Below are positions 24,080-35,479 of a stretch of DNA of 64,000 nucleotides, piece after piece. The notes beneath the pieces were generated by a model. It did not search any database. It was not told the origin of the DNA and saw only the letters and a list, made by a program, of their open reading frames with translations. Origin of the DNA: Wyeomyia smithii. Lineage: Eukaryota > Arthropoda > Insecta > Diptera > Culicidae. Both the position numbers and the translations under genes were made by a program. The stretch lies in the NCBI RefSeq assembly GCF_029784165.1, contig NC_073694.1, positions 38,111,006 through 38,175,005 on the forward strand, in the 5' to 3' direction. Positions within the stretch are counted from its first letter, which is position 1. Every line of letters begins with the position of its first letter.

Positions 24080-24563
24080 GGCTATTCCCACTGCTTCCGA
24101 TCCGGGACCGGGCCGTGGCTGATCCGTGTGTCATCCGGGCTCGTTTGAGATTGATTGCATGCGTTCTTACGAACGCATTCACACCGACGCGACGTGCCCA
24201 GACCGGAGCAGCGCTGAGTTGCCGTCGTGCTGCCGCCGTGCGAGAAAAAAACTATCGTTGCCGACGATACTTTGTGTTGCCGGGAGAGTGCACGGAAGGC
24301 ATTCGGGTAGATGCGTGTATGTGGTAGTAACATATTTTCGGTTTTGCTTTGCATTTGCATTCATGCATATTGCCGTCACAGTCAAACGTTGAATTATAGT
24401 TCGGGAAAAGTGTTGTGTTAAACAAGTGTTGTGTTTTCTCAGCCAGAGCGCAGCGCAGGAACGGTTCGTACACGGCGCAGTGTGAATGCATTAAAGTCCC
24501 GGACGGGACACGGACACGGCCCGGATCCGGCCCGGCCCCGGAACGGAAGCAGTGGGAATAGCC
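24080..24563. mobile_element. GC-rich MITE with GGCTATTCCCACTGCTTCCG ends
   Basis: The ends GGCTATTCCCACTGCTTCCG and CGGAAGCAGTGGGAATAGCC are perfect inverted repeats. The similarity extends inward through CCGGGCCGTG-type sequence. The 484-bp unit is markedly GC-rich inside AT-rich DNA and has several overlapping ORFs on both strands that are consequences of composition. A clear target duplication was not found, so the superfamily is open. Confidence 0.85.
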
Positions 24564-25107
24564 TTTTTATCGGACCGAAGATGTATAGAGTTGTTGAGCA
24601 GAGTTTATGAAAGTAAAGAAACATGAGAAGTGAAGTGGATTAGTAATGATACTTTATGTTTATGAGTGCAATGGATGGAAGCTCGAGGTTTTGTTAGGGA
24701 TGTTAGGGTTAGTAGAAACCTCGATTAAGTCCTACCGACCCAGCCAGTATTTAGTTTTGTTGGGTTATGCGAGATTAAAACTGTGTTGTCTTTAATGCAT
24801 TGTTATTATGTAATTATTTTGACCAATTTTCCAATAAAGTTTGGGTTTGCAAATACGCTTGACAGAAATTACAAAAGCTCAAACCGGAAAAAATGAAAGA
24901 TTATAGCTATTTAAAAATTTCTGTGACTTTTGGTGACCCTAGTCATTACCGTTTTTTCAGAGACTTAAATGAGTAAACCTCGTAAACATAACGTTAAAAT
25001 GCCGGGCGATCCCGTCGAACAATTTGTATATGAGCCTCTCACGTAAGTTGACGCTTTTGGCAATGGCTAGGGGCACCGAAATTCATAGGAATGGTTGAAT
25101 AGTTATA
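24564..25107. other. AT-rich spacer between two MITEs
   Basis: No gene or repeat ends recognised. Confidence 0.4.
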
Positions 25108-26042
25108 CTGCCCATAAAAGCATAACTGTCCCATATGGAAAAACATGGAGAGCGAGAAAATGCGATTTTAATGTTAGACGTTCATTTGTATTCTATGTTA
25201 TTCAAGAAGAGAATTATTATACTTTTTTCGAGGATAATACTTCAACGCATTCACAATTTACCTCCAAATATACTCTGGTTGTAAAACTGATCATAAAAAC
25301 TACCTTATTCAGGAAGTTCTAATACATGCCAGTCCCATCGTCATTAAATTTTGACAGAAGAGAAATGCGTTTAGTTTCAAAATATAACACTCGAACAGTA
25401 GTAGTGTGAAAGTTCGGCAATTTTATTGTCTAATAAAAGTGTAACATAAATATTACTGATACAAATGAAGTTAATTCAGCAATATGAGTCGGATTCGGAT
25501 ACAGCCAAAGAAGATTTTTTGGGGTTTGGAAATAACTCCATGGAACAATATCCGGCAGGAAAATAATGTCAAATAGTGAAGAACAAGGCGATGGTTGAAG
25601 TATACATTTTAGAGGAGGTTTTTGCGCCGATGCAGTGACAAAAGCAGTCCTCTGCTGGAATTTTGCCGGTAATCACTCGAAATAAACGTGCATTTTGGGA
25701 AGCACTGTCCTTGATGGACAAGCTTCAAAACCAACTGTTACAATTATTTTTGGCTCTCCAACGTGCAATAATGATCTTAAATAATATTAAAGTTCTTTGA
25801 TTGCTTTATTCAGAAAGAAAAGGTTTATAATGGGCTAAATTCTATATGGGACTGTTATGCATTTATTTTCCATAGTTCAGGTGGGATCCACAGTTCAGGT
25901 GGGATGTTTTTTCGAAAAGTTTTCGAATAAAGTCGGTTTAAATTCCAGTTGTTTAGGTGGATTACGATGTAAATAAGCTAATTTTATACTTAACTCAAAA
26001 TCGATAAAAATCCATATGGGACAGTTATGCTTTTATGGGCAG
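25108..26042. mobile_element. 935-bp MITE with perfect inverted ends
   Basis: The left end begins CTGCCCATAAAAGCATAACT and continues to CCATATGG; the right end at 26012-26042 is its exact inverse over about 31 bp. Internal text repeats CAGTTCAGGTGGGAT twice near 25880-25905. There is no transposase frame. The immediate flanks are AT-rich, and a target duplication is ambiguous (TA or TTA-like). Confidence 0.85.
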
Positions 26043-26462
26043 CATAATCATTCATTTTTTTCGGTTTGAGTTTTTGGAATGCACATTTTTTTCATTTCAT
26101 CGACCAGTTTTATCTATACTAGTTGCAAAAGCTGTAAAAAATGAAGCTGATGGTGGAAACAACAAATTTGCTGGTGAGTTAATAGTTCGAACAACGATCA
26201 ATTACCCTAACAAGATCCACAAAATTCCATAAGATTACAACAAAATTCCTGCAGATAATGCTCAACTGGCGCAATGTCTGGAGAATAGCGTACATGTGCC
26301 CAGATATGGTGAGCTCTACCAGGCATGCGTGTTGGTCATCACTAAAACAACACGAATGCTTCAAATAACGACTGTTGGGTCGATATCAGCCGATCGCATA
26401 TATCACGGAATTTTATACACCTTCCGTTGGGGTGCAACACAAATTGCAAACTTTTTTTAGTT

Positions 26463-28460
26463 ATGTCAACTCCAAAACCGATTTTGAATGTGGAGAGTTT
26501 AGCTCTTACGAATAAAAAAATTGGCGAACTGAAGAAGAAGGTTACTCTAGCTGGTGAGTTGTCCAAGATGTCTACCAAATGATACATTCAATCCAATCCT
26601 GCTCCATTGTAGAGGGTCAGAAGAAAGCGTACACTGAAGAATGGGCCGATACCAAAAAGGTACAGAACGAAAAGGTTGCCGAGCTGAAAAAGGAGGTACG
26701 AGATTTAACCAACAAACTGTCCTATTTGCACAACCCGAACAGCGCCAAAGCGCAAAAGAACGTACAGGAAATCAAGCGTCGCATTCAACTTCCACCCGGA
26801 GCAAAAACCGTCCAGGAGGCTGTGGACATCATTGATCTGAAAACCATTGACGTTAACAAGCAGGTTGATGTGGCCGACGCAAGGTACAAGAAGCGAGAAC
26901 AATGCTACAAGAAGCTGCTGGATCAATACCATGCTCTGATGGCTTACAAAAAATCCAATGCCGATGGTTTGAACCCACCGGAAACGGTGGAAGAGGACGC
27001 CAATCGGAAGCTGATCACACATCTGGAGAATGAAATCCACCGAACTTCGGTCCAGTGGATGGAGGCCGAACATATTCGAAAGAAATATCGAGGCATCAGA
27101 TCGTCGTTGATGAGAGATGCTGAAAAGTTTGAAAGTTCCCTGCTGGATCTAGAGGTCGCTATCACGGAGCAGCAAGCGGAGATTACAAAGCTAGAATCCG
27201 TGCACAAGGAAGCTATGCAAATGAGAGACAACACGAAAGCGATTCTTCAGCGGCAGGAACAGACGACAATCTACGCCAACAAGGCTAGGGAGAAGCAAGC
27301 CCAGGATTTCCGGCGGCAGGTTGAGGAACGCAAAATAGAACTTGAACGTCTTGAGAGGAAAATCTTTTCCTCCGGTAAAACATTAATTCATCAGGAGAGC
27401 ATCTTGTCCGCTACTGGTGAGCACTCGGGTGGCAAGGGCGACGGTGATGATGGTACGGGTCACGATAAAGAGTCTGCTTCCGATATGGAGCACAAGTTTA
27501 AGAAGTTGATGCACGCTATAGGTAAGTAGGAGGATCTTATTCTACTAGGGAATTAATTGAGTTTGTTCTATGATTGGCAGGCGTAAGCGCAGCAAGTGAA
27601 GTCGTGGATCGATTTTTGGCCCAACGGGAAGCTTCCGCTCGTCTCACGTATCTTCGCACGATTACCGAAAACGAGAAGAAACAGCTAGAGGCTCAGCGGG
27701 AATTGATGACAGCACAACTGGATGCGTTCAAGTTTGCCGATGTGAAAGACAGTGATGTGTAAGTTTCCAAGTTTCCCATTCTAATACTTGTGTGATGCAG
27801 TGTCGTTTTCTTTACAGAAATCAAGAGGAACTAGAGAAGATTCGAAACTCGATCGAAGAACTGAAAGCAAGCAGAGAGGAGTGTGAGAAGTCCATAGACT
27901 ACACACGGAATGTGTTTAATACAATAAAGGATGCGTTGGTCGAGTTGCTGCTGACTTTGCGCGAAATAGACGATAATATAGGTCTCCAATTTGCACGCTG
28001 GATGCCTGCGCAACAAACCGAACCGATGGATCTCTCGTCAGGAAACATTTCTGTTGATGACTTGGGTAACATGTTGGAGGAAAAGATCAAACTTGGAATG
28101 ATCGCCAGTGGTCAGTTGGCGAACGACGAAGATAGCGGGATGTCGGAGGAAGAGAGCGAAGTGACGCGACCGGCTAGTGCTTTGCAGGTTCCAGCGTCCA
28201 CTCCATCGGTGGGAACTTCATCGGCTCAGGAAGATCGAGAGAAACCACCTGCATATCCGCCGGTGTATGTGAATTTGATTGCCGGTAGGACAACTGCACA
28301 AATTTCATCAGCTTCACCCGGACCGGGTGCTACTGTTGTGCTCTCCGATGATGAAGCCGAAGTGCCGTCCCGCAGTTATCTGAAACGTCAAGCAAATATG
28401 ATCATTGAAGCAAAATCTAGGCGAAAAGGCTTCCGAGTGCCTCCGCCGAAAAGGCGTTAG
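26463..28460 (+). CDS. ODAD3: Outer dynein arm docking complex subunit 3 (CCDC151 ortholog)
   Basis: Four exons, 26463-26553, 26613-27521, 27581-27758 and 27818-28460, join in frame to 606 residues. All introns are about 59 bp with GTGAGT or GTAAGT donors and AG acceptors. In other animals this coiled-coil protein helps dock outer dynein arms on axonemal microtubules. In an insect that points to sperm flagella and chordotonal cilia (inference). Most of residues 1-460 is heptad-rich, charged coiled coil. The block VVDRFLAQREASARL matches the vertebrate RRFLAQGDTFAQL region, and the C-terminal SYLKRQANMIIEAKSRRK matches the vertebrate basic tail. Between them is an acidic, Ser/Pro-rich linker with EDSGMSEEESE. 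The start is the ATG that opens the first exon; a TTTTTTTAG just before it could also be an acceptor from an upstream noncoding exon. Confidence 0.9.
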
Positions 28461-28869
28461 GTTAGTTCTTAGAAAGTGATACACACTACCAAAACAATCA
28501 GAAAAAAAAGAAACACACGCAAGATCTGTATCTTTGAGCTCCCACTGTATATCCACCCAGCCGAAAGTTTATCGCTCCGTAGCAGGGTTTTAGTAGGTAG
28601 CTTGCTTTACTCAAGTTTAATAATAGTCTACAGTACACTCAATATAGATTTGCATTCAGTTTATCGATGCTCGCTCAAGGCGGAGGATCGTTTGTGTTTG
28701 ATTAGTTAATTTAATTATTAATTGTGTTACACATATAATACAATTCAATTGAATTTACGTTCGTTTTCGAATTGTTTTTTTTTTCTTCTGCGTCTTGGCT
28801 AGAGATAATTGAACTTAAATAGTGTGTATGTGTGCTTGATCTTCGCTATTATTTTTTGTAAACTTATTC

Positions 28870-28875
28870 AATAAA
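28870..28875 (+). terminator. Polyadenylation signal AATAAA for ODAD3
   Basis: This AATAAA lies about 410 bp after the ODAD3 stop codon and is followed by a GT-poor AT-rich stretch. A second AATAAA with AAGTGTCG after it lies near 29655, so a longer 3' end is possible. Confidence 0.5.
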
Positions 28876-31780
28876 AGTGCACCCTACAACTTAGAGTCAA
28901 CAAAATTCACTTCTTACAACTTTCAACAAAATTTACAAATTATTAGGATTTAAAATGGGCTTAAGTTTAAAACCTAGGCTTAGAGGAGAGGAATAATTTA
29001 AACAACTACGCTTAGTTCCTTCGAGCGATTCGAGGATACTAGCGTTTTTATCAGTGCTTGGCGTAATGCCATCCTTGCCGGTTGTTTTTCCTATTGTTTT
29101 AGAATAAAGCAATGAAGTCTACGAAATTCGCTACATGTCATCCGTTTGTCGCTTTAATTATTGAGACGATTGATGACCGTGAGGATTTAGGGGAAACGGA
29201 TTTCCTTCGACAGTTACTTTGTATTTTCGGAAATCTTATTCTGCAGTACGTGTTACGTGAGGACCGCGGTTTGGGCCCATCTTTTCGAGATTTACCAGTG
29301 TCCGAAACGGTTATTGAAAGTAGAATAATCCGGTGCTTTTTAGCAAGGGAGCAACATCGATTGATGTGCCGTTAGATTTTCGATAGAGACAGTCTTAGAG
29401 TTCTCTGATCAGTTAGCTATTTTAAAAGCCGGTCTCAATTCCGTGTGCATTTACGCGTTTGGTAGTCTTTTACTTCACATATACCTTTGTTAAAAATTAC
29501 TATTTTTATAATTATTTTCGGCCATATCGTACGATTCCGACAGTGTTTAGGTTTGTCACGTCGTTAGTTTTACCGGGATTGTGCTCGATCCCCGGTTCTA
29601 GTACAGTCGAGAGGATGCATCAACACCGTAATCCTTGTGTCACTACGGTAGCAAATAAAAGTGTCGTACAAAACAGCCGAAACGAAAGCGCAATAGCAAA
29701 ATATATTATATAGCAGATAAGGGATTGATACTGGCATATTAATTTCCTATGAGTAGTATTATTTTCTACGTGTAGTAACTTTTGGCAGTTTATCAGCTTA
29801 AAAATCTTCAATTCACTGTATCCATAATCTTACGTTAATTACTTTGCACATTCCATTCAAGGAGACATTTACTGCATAATTTATTGAACAACAATGGTTT
29901 ATATAGTTTGCTTGAACGCTCGGTTGACTGCCATGGCAGCCAATGAAATGGCGTGTACAAAAATATGACGAGTCCCCTTCCAGTAACATCATTCCGTTGT
30001 TTTGTTTCTTTTTGCTACTTTAGTTGATGACGACTGACTGACTGTATAGAAAATTCTACGTTCTGTTTCCTGATTTCATACCCTTGAGCTAATACCGGTG
30101 ATCTGCGATTTTGGAGCCGAGGTTGTCTTCGTAAACAGAATGGGTGTAAATGTTTGTGCGTTGTGTTGTCCTGAAATACCACTGCAATTTACGCTATGTA
30201 AGTTTATTCTACATACGCGCACTCGCTGAAGATCCACATTTATGATTATTTTCTAAACCAGTAAAATTGCTGCAAATTGCTTTGTCGTTTTGATTAATTT
30301 TGTTAAAATATGAAGTGAGATGAGGTGAAGATGAATCCTAGACTCTCTATAGAACTGTTACAATATTGCACAGTGGCAAAAAAAAATGTAGTCATACTTA
30401 TTCAGACGCCTCTAGTTTGAAATCTATTGGGATACTTCTTCTTATCCTATTAAGTGCGTAGAATCGACTGATGATTGTTCCATGTTGTTCAAGCTTCCGA
30501 AAGATATCCGGGTTTGCGCTATTATCCCCGAGCATTTTGATAAAAGCTGACTGAACAGTGCTTATATGCCGCACAGTAACTTATTAACCGCACATTATTT
30601 TCATTAGAAGAATCAAATCATAACCCATTCCATATTGCTCAATTTTTCCCAAATGTATAGTGATACATAATTTAACTGTTAACAAAATACCTCAAAACTT
30701 GGCGAATATAATAGAAAAAATAAACACAACGAATTCATTTGAAAAACATCAAGAGATTTGAATGCCATCTATTTCATAATGCAGGGTTGGTAGCAGTGTC
30801 AAATATTGTGGTTTTGGTGAGTTAAGATGAAGAAAGTGACTTAAAACAGAGAAAATAAGAGACCAAGTAGTGACCAAAAGTTGGATAAAAAAAACCTAAC
30901 AAATGATCAATGATGAAAGTAAACCAAATAAGTCCCAAAAGTAGATTAAAAATAAGCATTCTTGGTTTTTAGTTTGTATGCAAAAGGCCGCCATTTCCGA
31001 CGGCGGATCGGACTGCGGAAGCCACGGACACATTTAGTCTACATGTGTACGGCCCCAGCACGCCGTCATGCTGACTCTTGTGTCATCAACAAATCTCTGA
31101 GAGGCATGGCATAGAAGATGGGCGGTGGTCGTTGGAATAAAACACTCCAGCTTGACCAACACAATAAAAACGACATTTCACCTGCCCAAAGCACTGTCGA
31201 GTCACGAAAGAAAGACCAACAGATTTTTGAAAAAATACACTAAATAAAACAAGATATAAAATCTTAAATTTTTGAGCTCTTTGAGCAAATGACTGGTTGC
31301 AAAAACGCGAAGAGTAATATTAACCACTTTTATTGGGTTCTGATGACTACTGCCGGTAGTCTGATTTGCGATAATGTTGTTCCCGACTTACTTTAATTCA
31401 TATTGTTCGCAATTATGTCTCTTGCAATGGTTTTGCTTTTAGTGATTAACTCTTCCAATTTCTACCTTTCATATTTATTGAAGAAATATTCTGCCTTTCA
31501 TGTACGGTCATAGAATTTTGCCTTTCATGAATCTGCCTTTTGGTATTTTGTTTTCTGTGGCTAACCTCAATAACGATGAAAGGGAACTCTGTAACTTTGC
31601 GGCAACAAAGCTCCACATGTTGTAATATTGAACACACTAACAGAATTCACAATGTGATTTAATTTTTCACTCAAAAAGGTCAAAACAGTGACTCGAAATT
31701 CGGGACTTTTTAGTGTCTACTGCTAGACTTGAAAGTGTAGAAAAGTGTTTTTGGAAAAATGAAACAAAAAAAAAAAACAG
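28876..31780. other. Intergenic DNA after ODAD3
   Basis: An 87-residue frame at 29112-29375 (+) has no recognised domain and may be 3' UTR or chance. The rest is AT-rich with scattered poly-A and repeat-like text (30780-30980). No transposon ends were identified with confidence. Confidence 0.35.
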
Positions 31781-31799
31781 GAAAATCGAATGTCACTCA

Positions 31800-32090
31800 T
31801 TCTTTACCACGTAGAATCTGAATATATAAAAATGCAGCTCTGTCTGTCTGTGAGTCTGATCCATATAGGCTTGGAAACCACTGTACCGATCGGTGTGAAA
31901 TTTAGCTTATAGGGGCATTAGGGGCCCTTCCCTATTCTGGAAAGGAGGGATCTCATATGAATGAAACTTAAATTTCAGCACAACTTGAGAACTAACCAGA
32001 CAAGTAGAACCAAACTCGGTATGTGGATGTTTTAGGAAATATTGAAATCTTGAAAATCATTTCCAATAACTCCTACGTCTTTTATCTGCA
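31800..32090. repeat. Probable dispersed repeat fragment
   Basis: Begins GAATATATAAAAATGCAGCT followed by CTGTCTGTCTG, a head found in common insect interspersed repeats (from general experience). The junction with the gypsy fragment falls near 32090. No ends or coding capacity were seen. Confidence 0.3.
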
Positions 32091-32204
32091 GGGACGACTT
32101 AAGCTTTACAAATGTAATAAAACACCGCATAGAGACCAGTGACGATGTCCCAGTCCATGCTAAAAGCTACCGTTATCCTTACTGCCACAAGCAGGAAGTA
32201 CAAA

Positions 32205-32372
32205 GGGGCCATCCACATACCACGTGGACGGATTTTTAACGACTTTGACCCCCCCCTCCCCCTGTGGACAACTGCCCATATAAATTCTAAAAAAAATTGT
32301 ATGGACCGTGGACATTAGCCAACCCCCCCCCCCCCCCCACCAAAGCTGTCCACGTGGTATGTGGATGGCCCC
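32205..32372. mobile_element. 168-bp MITE inside gypsy pol
   Basis: Perfect 25-bp inverted ends begin GGGGCCATCCACATACCACG, with AAA on both sides (32202-32204 and 32373-32375). Removing the unit and one AAA restores the gypsy frame across GAAGTACAAAGGCAG. A 3-bp duplication suggests a PIF/Harbinger-type mobiliser, by inference. The interior contains long C runs (32249-32265 and 32323-32339). Confidence 0.9.
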
Positions 32373-34616
32373 AAAGGCAGATTTCTGAAATGGTTTCGCA
32401 AGGCATTATTCGCCCCAGTACTTCTCCTTGGTGCTCTCCAATCTGGATTGTACTGAAAAAAGCTGACGCCTCTGGAAGACAAAAATGGAGGTTAGTGGTA
32501 GATTACAGGAAATTAAATGAGTAAACCACAGATGATAAATATCCAATGCCAAATATCACCGAGATTCTTGACAAACTTGGTAAATTTTTTACAACGTTGG
32601 ACCTCGCTTCTGGTTTTCACCAGATAGAAGTCCATTCGAAAGATGTGCAAAAAACGGCTTTCTCAGTCGAGTACGGATTATATGAGTATTTGCGGATGCC
32701 ATTCGGGCTAAAAAATGCCCCCGCAACCTTTCAGCGCGTAATGGATAATGTGCTGAGAGATTTGATTGGCAAATGTTGCTTGGTGTACATGGACGATATT
32801 ATCGTCTTTTCAACTTCATTACAAGAACATATTGACTATTTGAACAAAATATTCCAGACTCTCGCTAAGGTTAACTTAAAAATTTAGCTTGATAAAAGCG
32901 AATTCTTGAAGAAAGATGTTGCCTTCTCGGAACATATAGTGACCAGTGAGGGAGTAAAACCAAACCCGGATAAAATTACGGCGATCCAAAACTGGCCAAT
33001 ACCAAGAAACCAGAAAGAGTTTAAGTGGTTTCTGGGCATACTGGGATATTACCGGCGGTTTGTGCGAGATTTTGCAAAAATCACAAAACCACTTACATCC
33101 CAATTACGTAAAGGAGAGACAGTGGAGCATACACCGACTCTTTTGAAAAAATTCGTTATGTGAAAAAATATACTCACTCAAAGTGATATCTTACAATACC
33201 CAGATTTCGAAAAACCTTTTATTTTAACTACCGACGCAAGTAACTTTGCACTCGGTGCCGTGCTCTCACAGGGTCCTATGGGAAAAGACAGACCCGTTGC
33301 CTACGCCTTAAGAACATTAACAAAGTCCGAGGAAAACTATTCAGCGATCGAAAAGGAGCTGTTGGCCATTGTTTGGGCCACACAATAATTTCGACCGTAT
33401 CTATTTGGTAGACGCTTTATGCTCTACACCGATCACCAGCCTCTGACGTAAGCGCTTAACTTGAAAACACCAAACTCAAAGCTAGTGAAATGGCGCCTAC
33501 AATTAGCCGAATATGATTTTGATATAAAGCGCCGTCCCGGGAAACCAAATGTCGTTGCCGACGCCTTATCAAGAATAAACGAAACTAATATTAATGAGGA
33601 CAGCTCTGACGCGGACTCGGTTCATTCAGTAGATACCGATGATTCAGAGTTCGTGGCATGCACCGAGTTTCCTCTAAATAATTTCCACAATCAGATAATT
33701 TGTAAATTGGCAGTACTGATTCGGAGGAATATGAAGAAGTTTTTCCTGGGTTCACAGAAGAACAGTAACCAAATCAATATTTGGTGTACCAACTTTAATT
33801 AGAATCTTTAGAGAACACATGAGTCCGAATAAGACAAATTGCATACTTTGTCCCGAACAATTGATCCCTTCTGTGCAAGTGGTTTATACGAATTACTTCA
33901 AAAGATGTAAAACATTTAAAATAAAAATAACCCAAAAGTTATTAACTGACTTAAAAATAGCTGAAGAGCAAAATGACATCGTAGAGGAAACTCACGATCT
34001 AGCACACAGAGGAATTCGCGAAAATGAAACAAAAAATAAGAAAATTTGTTATAATGTTCAAGGTGTGCAATAAATCAAAATATGGAAGGAAGCCGTATAA
34101 AATTCCGCTAGGAGAAACTCCAACCCCAAACAACCGCTGGACATTGTTCACATGGACATTTACATAGCACAGCCAAATTTATTTCTGTCAGTATTAGACA
34201 AATTATCCAGGTTCGCTTCTCTCATTCCAATCAAATCAAGATCTATTCCAGACCTACGAAAAGCAGTTTTAAAATATATCTCGACTTTTGGCGCCCCAAA
34301 ATTGATTGTCTCTGATAACGCACGAGCACTAAAATCAATAGAGATCAGAGGAATGCTAAACGATCTGAACATTCAACAATATTTCACACCCTCAAATTAC
34401 AGTCAAACTAATGGTTTAGTGGAACGGTTCCATTCTACACTTAGCGAAATATTCCGGTGCAACAAACATAGATACGAGGACTTACCTCCCTAAGAAATAT
34501 TTTTAATAGTGTGCACGTTGTATAACAACAACATACACAGTTCGACGAATCTGAAGCCTAGAGAAGTGTTTTTCGGCATTCAAGATGGTCAAGAAAGGCC
34601 GCTAGACAGAGATGCT

Positions 34617-34684
34617 TTTTTTGTTCACACAACATTTATTTGACACGGCACAATACAAATTAATGTTTTACGGAGCCAATTAAG
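34617..34684 (-). mobile_element. 68-bp retro-insert with 14-bp target duplication
   Basis: The duplication TAGACAGAGATGCT occurs at 34603-34616 and 34685-34698. The insert begins with a T run, so a poly-A tail on the minus strand, then reads TTATTTGACACGGCACAATA and on to ACGGAGCCAATTAA. The same text occurs near 18421. A tail plus a 14-bp duplication is the signature of LINE-mediated insertion of a short 5'-truncated transcript. Confidence 0.85.
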
Positions 34685-35012
34685 TAGACAGAGATGCTCT
34701 CATACAACTTAGGAATAAGCTGTACGATGAAGTAGTATTGCAAATCAGTAAGACACAAACCCAACAGCATCAATACCACAACAAAGATAAAGAAACTTCC
34801 CCAATATTAGAACCTGGTGAAACCGTTTTTATCCGAATACAAGGTATCAGAGCCATGACCAAGGATCAATTTTCACCCGTGCAAGTCACCCAAAACAAAA
34901 ATCAGACCTACATTGACCACAATAATCGGACATTACACAAAACAAAACTACGCCGCATTCGAAAATAATTTATCAAAAAAAAATCTAACAGAGTTCTTCT
35001 CTCCTTTTCAGA

Positions 35013-35185
35013 TGAGGACACGAACAGCCATTTTATTGGCTCTCATCGCTTTCTTCTACATTGCTTGCATTACTCCTCAGACTATACAATTAACCAATCT
35101 TAATCTCAATCCAGGTCTTTTCATCCACCAAGATGGTAGTGGCTTTTTAGAAATGGGCGAGCATAATTTTTTTTTATATCATTGA
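35013..35185 (+). pseudogene. Env-like N-terminus of gypsy fragment 1
   Basis: A frame starting MRTRTAILLALIAFFYIACI has a basic N-end followed by a hydrophobic stretch, consistent with a signal peptide. It lies directly after the pol frames, where errantivirus envelope genes sit. It stops after about 57 residues and the following frames are scrambled, so no envelope protein can be made. The assignment rests on position and the signal-like start. Confidence 0.5.
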
Positions 35186-35479
35186 TCTCGATCGGTTCGA
35201 GCCTATTTTTGAAAAGTTACTTTTAAATATTAAAAGAACTGAGGTAATCGGAAATCTCACTGAAATTACAGTACTATTAAAACTTGTATTCTGTGTCAAA
35301 GACAAAGACATATTAATAAAAATAAAAACAAAAAATGTGAAAAAGGATCTTGCTCTAGCGCATTTCCTTTATGCATTAAGAAAATTCAACTTACAAGAAT
35401 ATATAAGTACAATTGATGAGATGGCCACAAAGTTAAGAAATAAAGAAGCTAGCAATCACAAATGATAATATAATATTTT

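Larger units (their letters stand above)
32090..35210 (+). mobile_element. Gypsy-type LTR element fragment 1 (RT, RNase H, integrase, env start)
   Basis: Plus-strand frames, in order, match a gypsy/17.6-like polyprotein. Reverse transcriptase is at 32390-32890 (active-site block MDDIIVF), then RNase H at about 33220-33480 (TTDASNFALGAV), an integrase core at 34140-34490 (DNARALK region), and an env-like start at about 35013. In-frame stops interrupt it near 32521, 32885, 33161, 33387, 33448, 34070 and 34491. Two insertions are nested in it: a 168-bp MITE at 32205-32372 and a 68-bp retro-insert at 34617-34684. Gag, protease and both LTRs were not found. It is a dead, truncated copy of an errantivirus-like element. 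Confidence 0.85.

Noticed and set aside
24058..24491. Several overlapping ORFs on both strands
   Set aside because: Caused by the GC-rich MITE, which has no stop codons by composition; no domain.
29112..29375. 87-residue plus-strand ORF after ODAD3
   Set aside because: No recognised domain, no splice context and possibly in the long 3' UTR; not supported as a gene.
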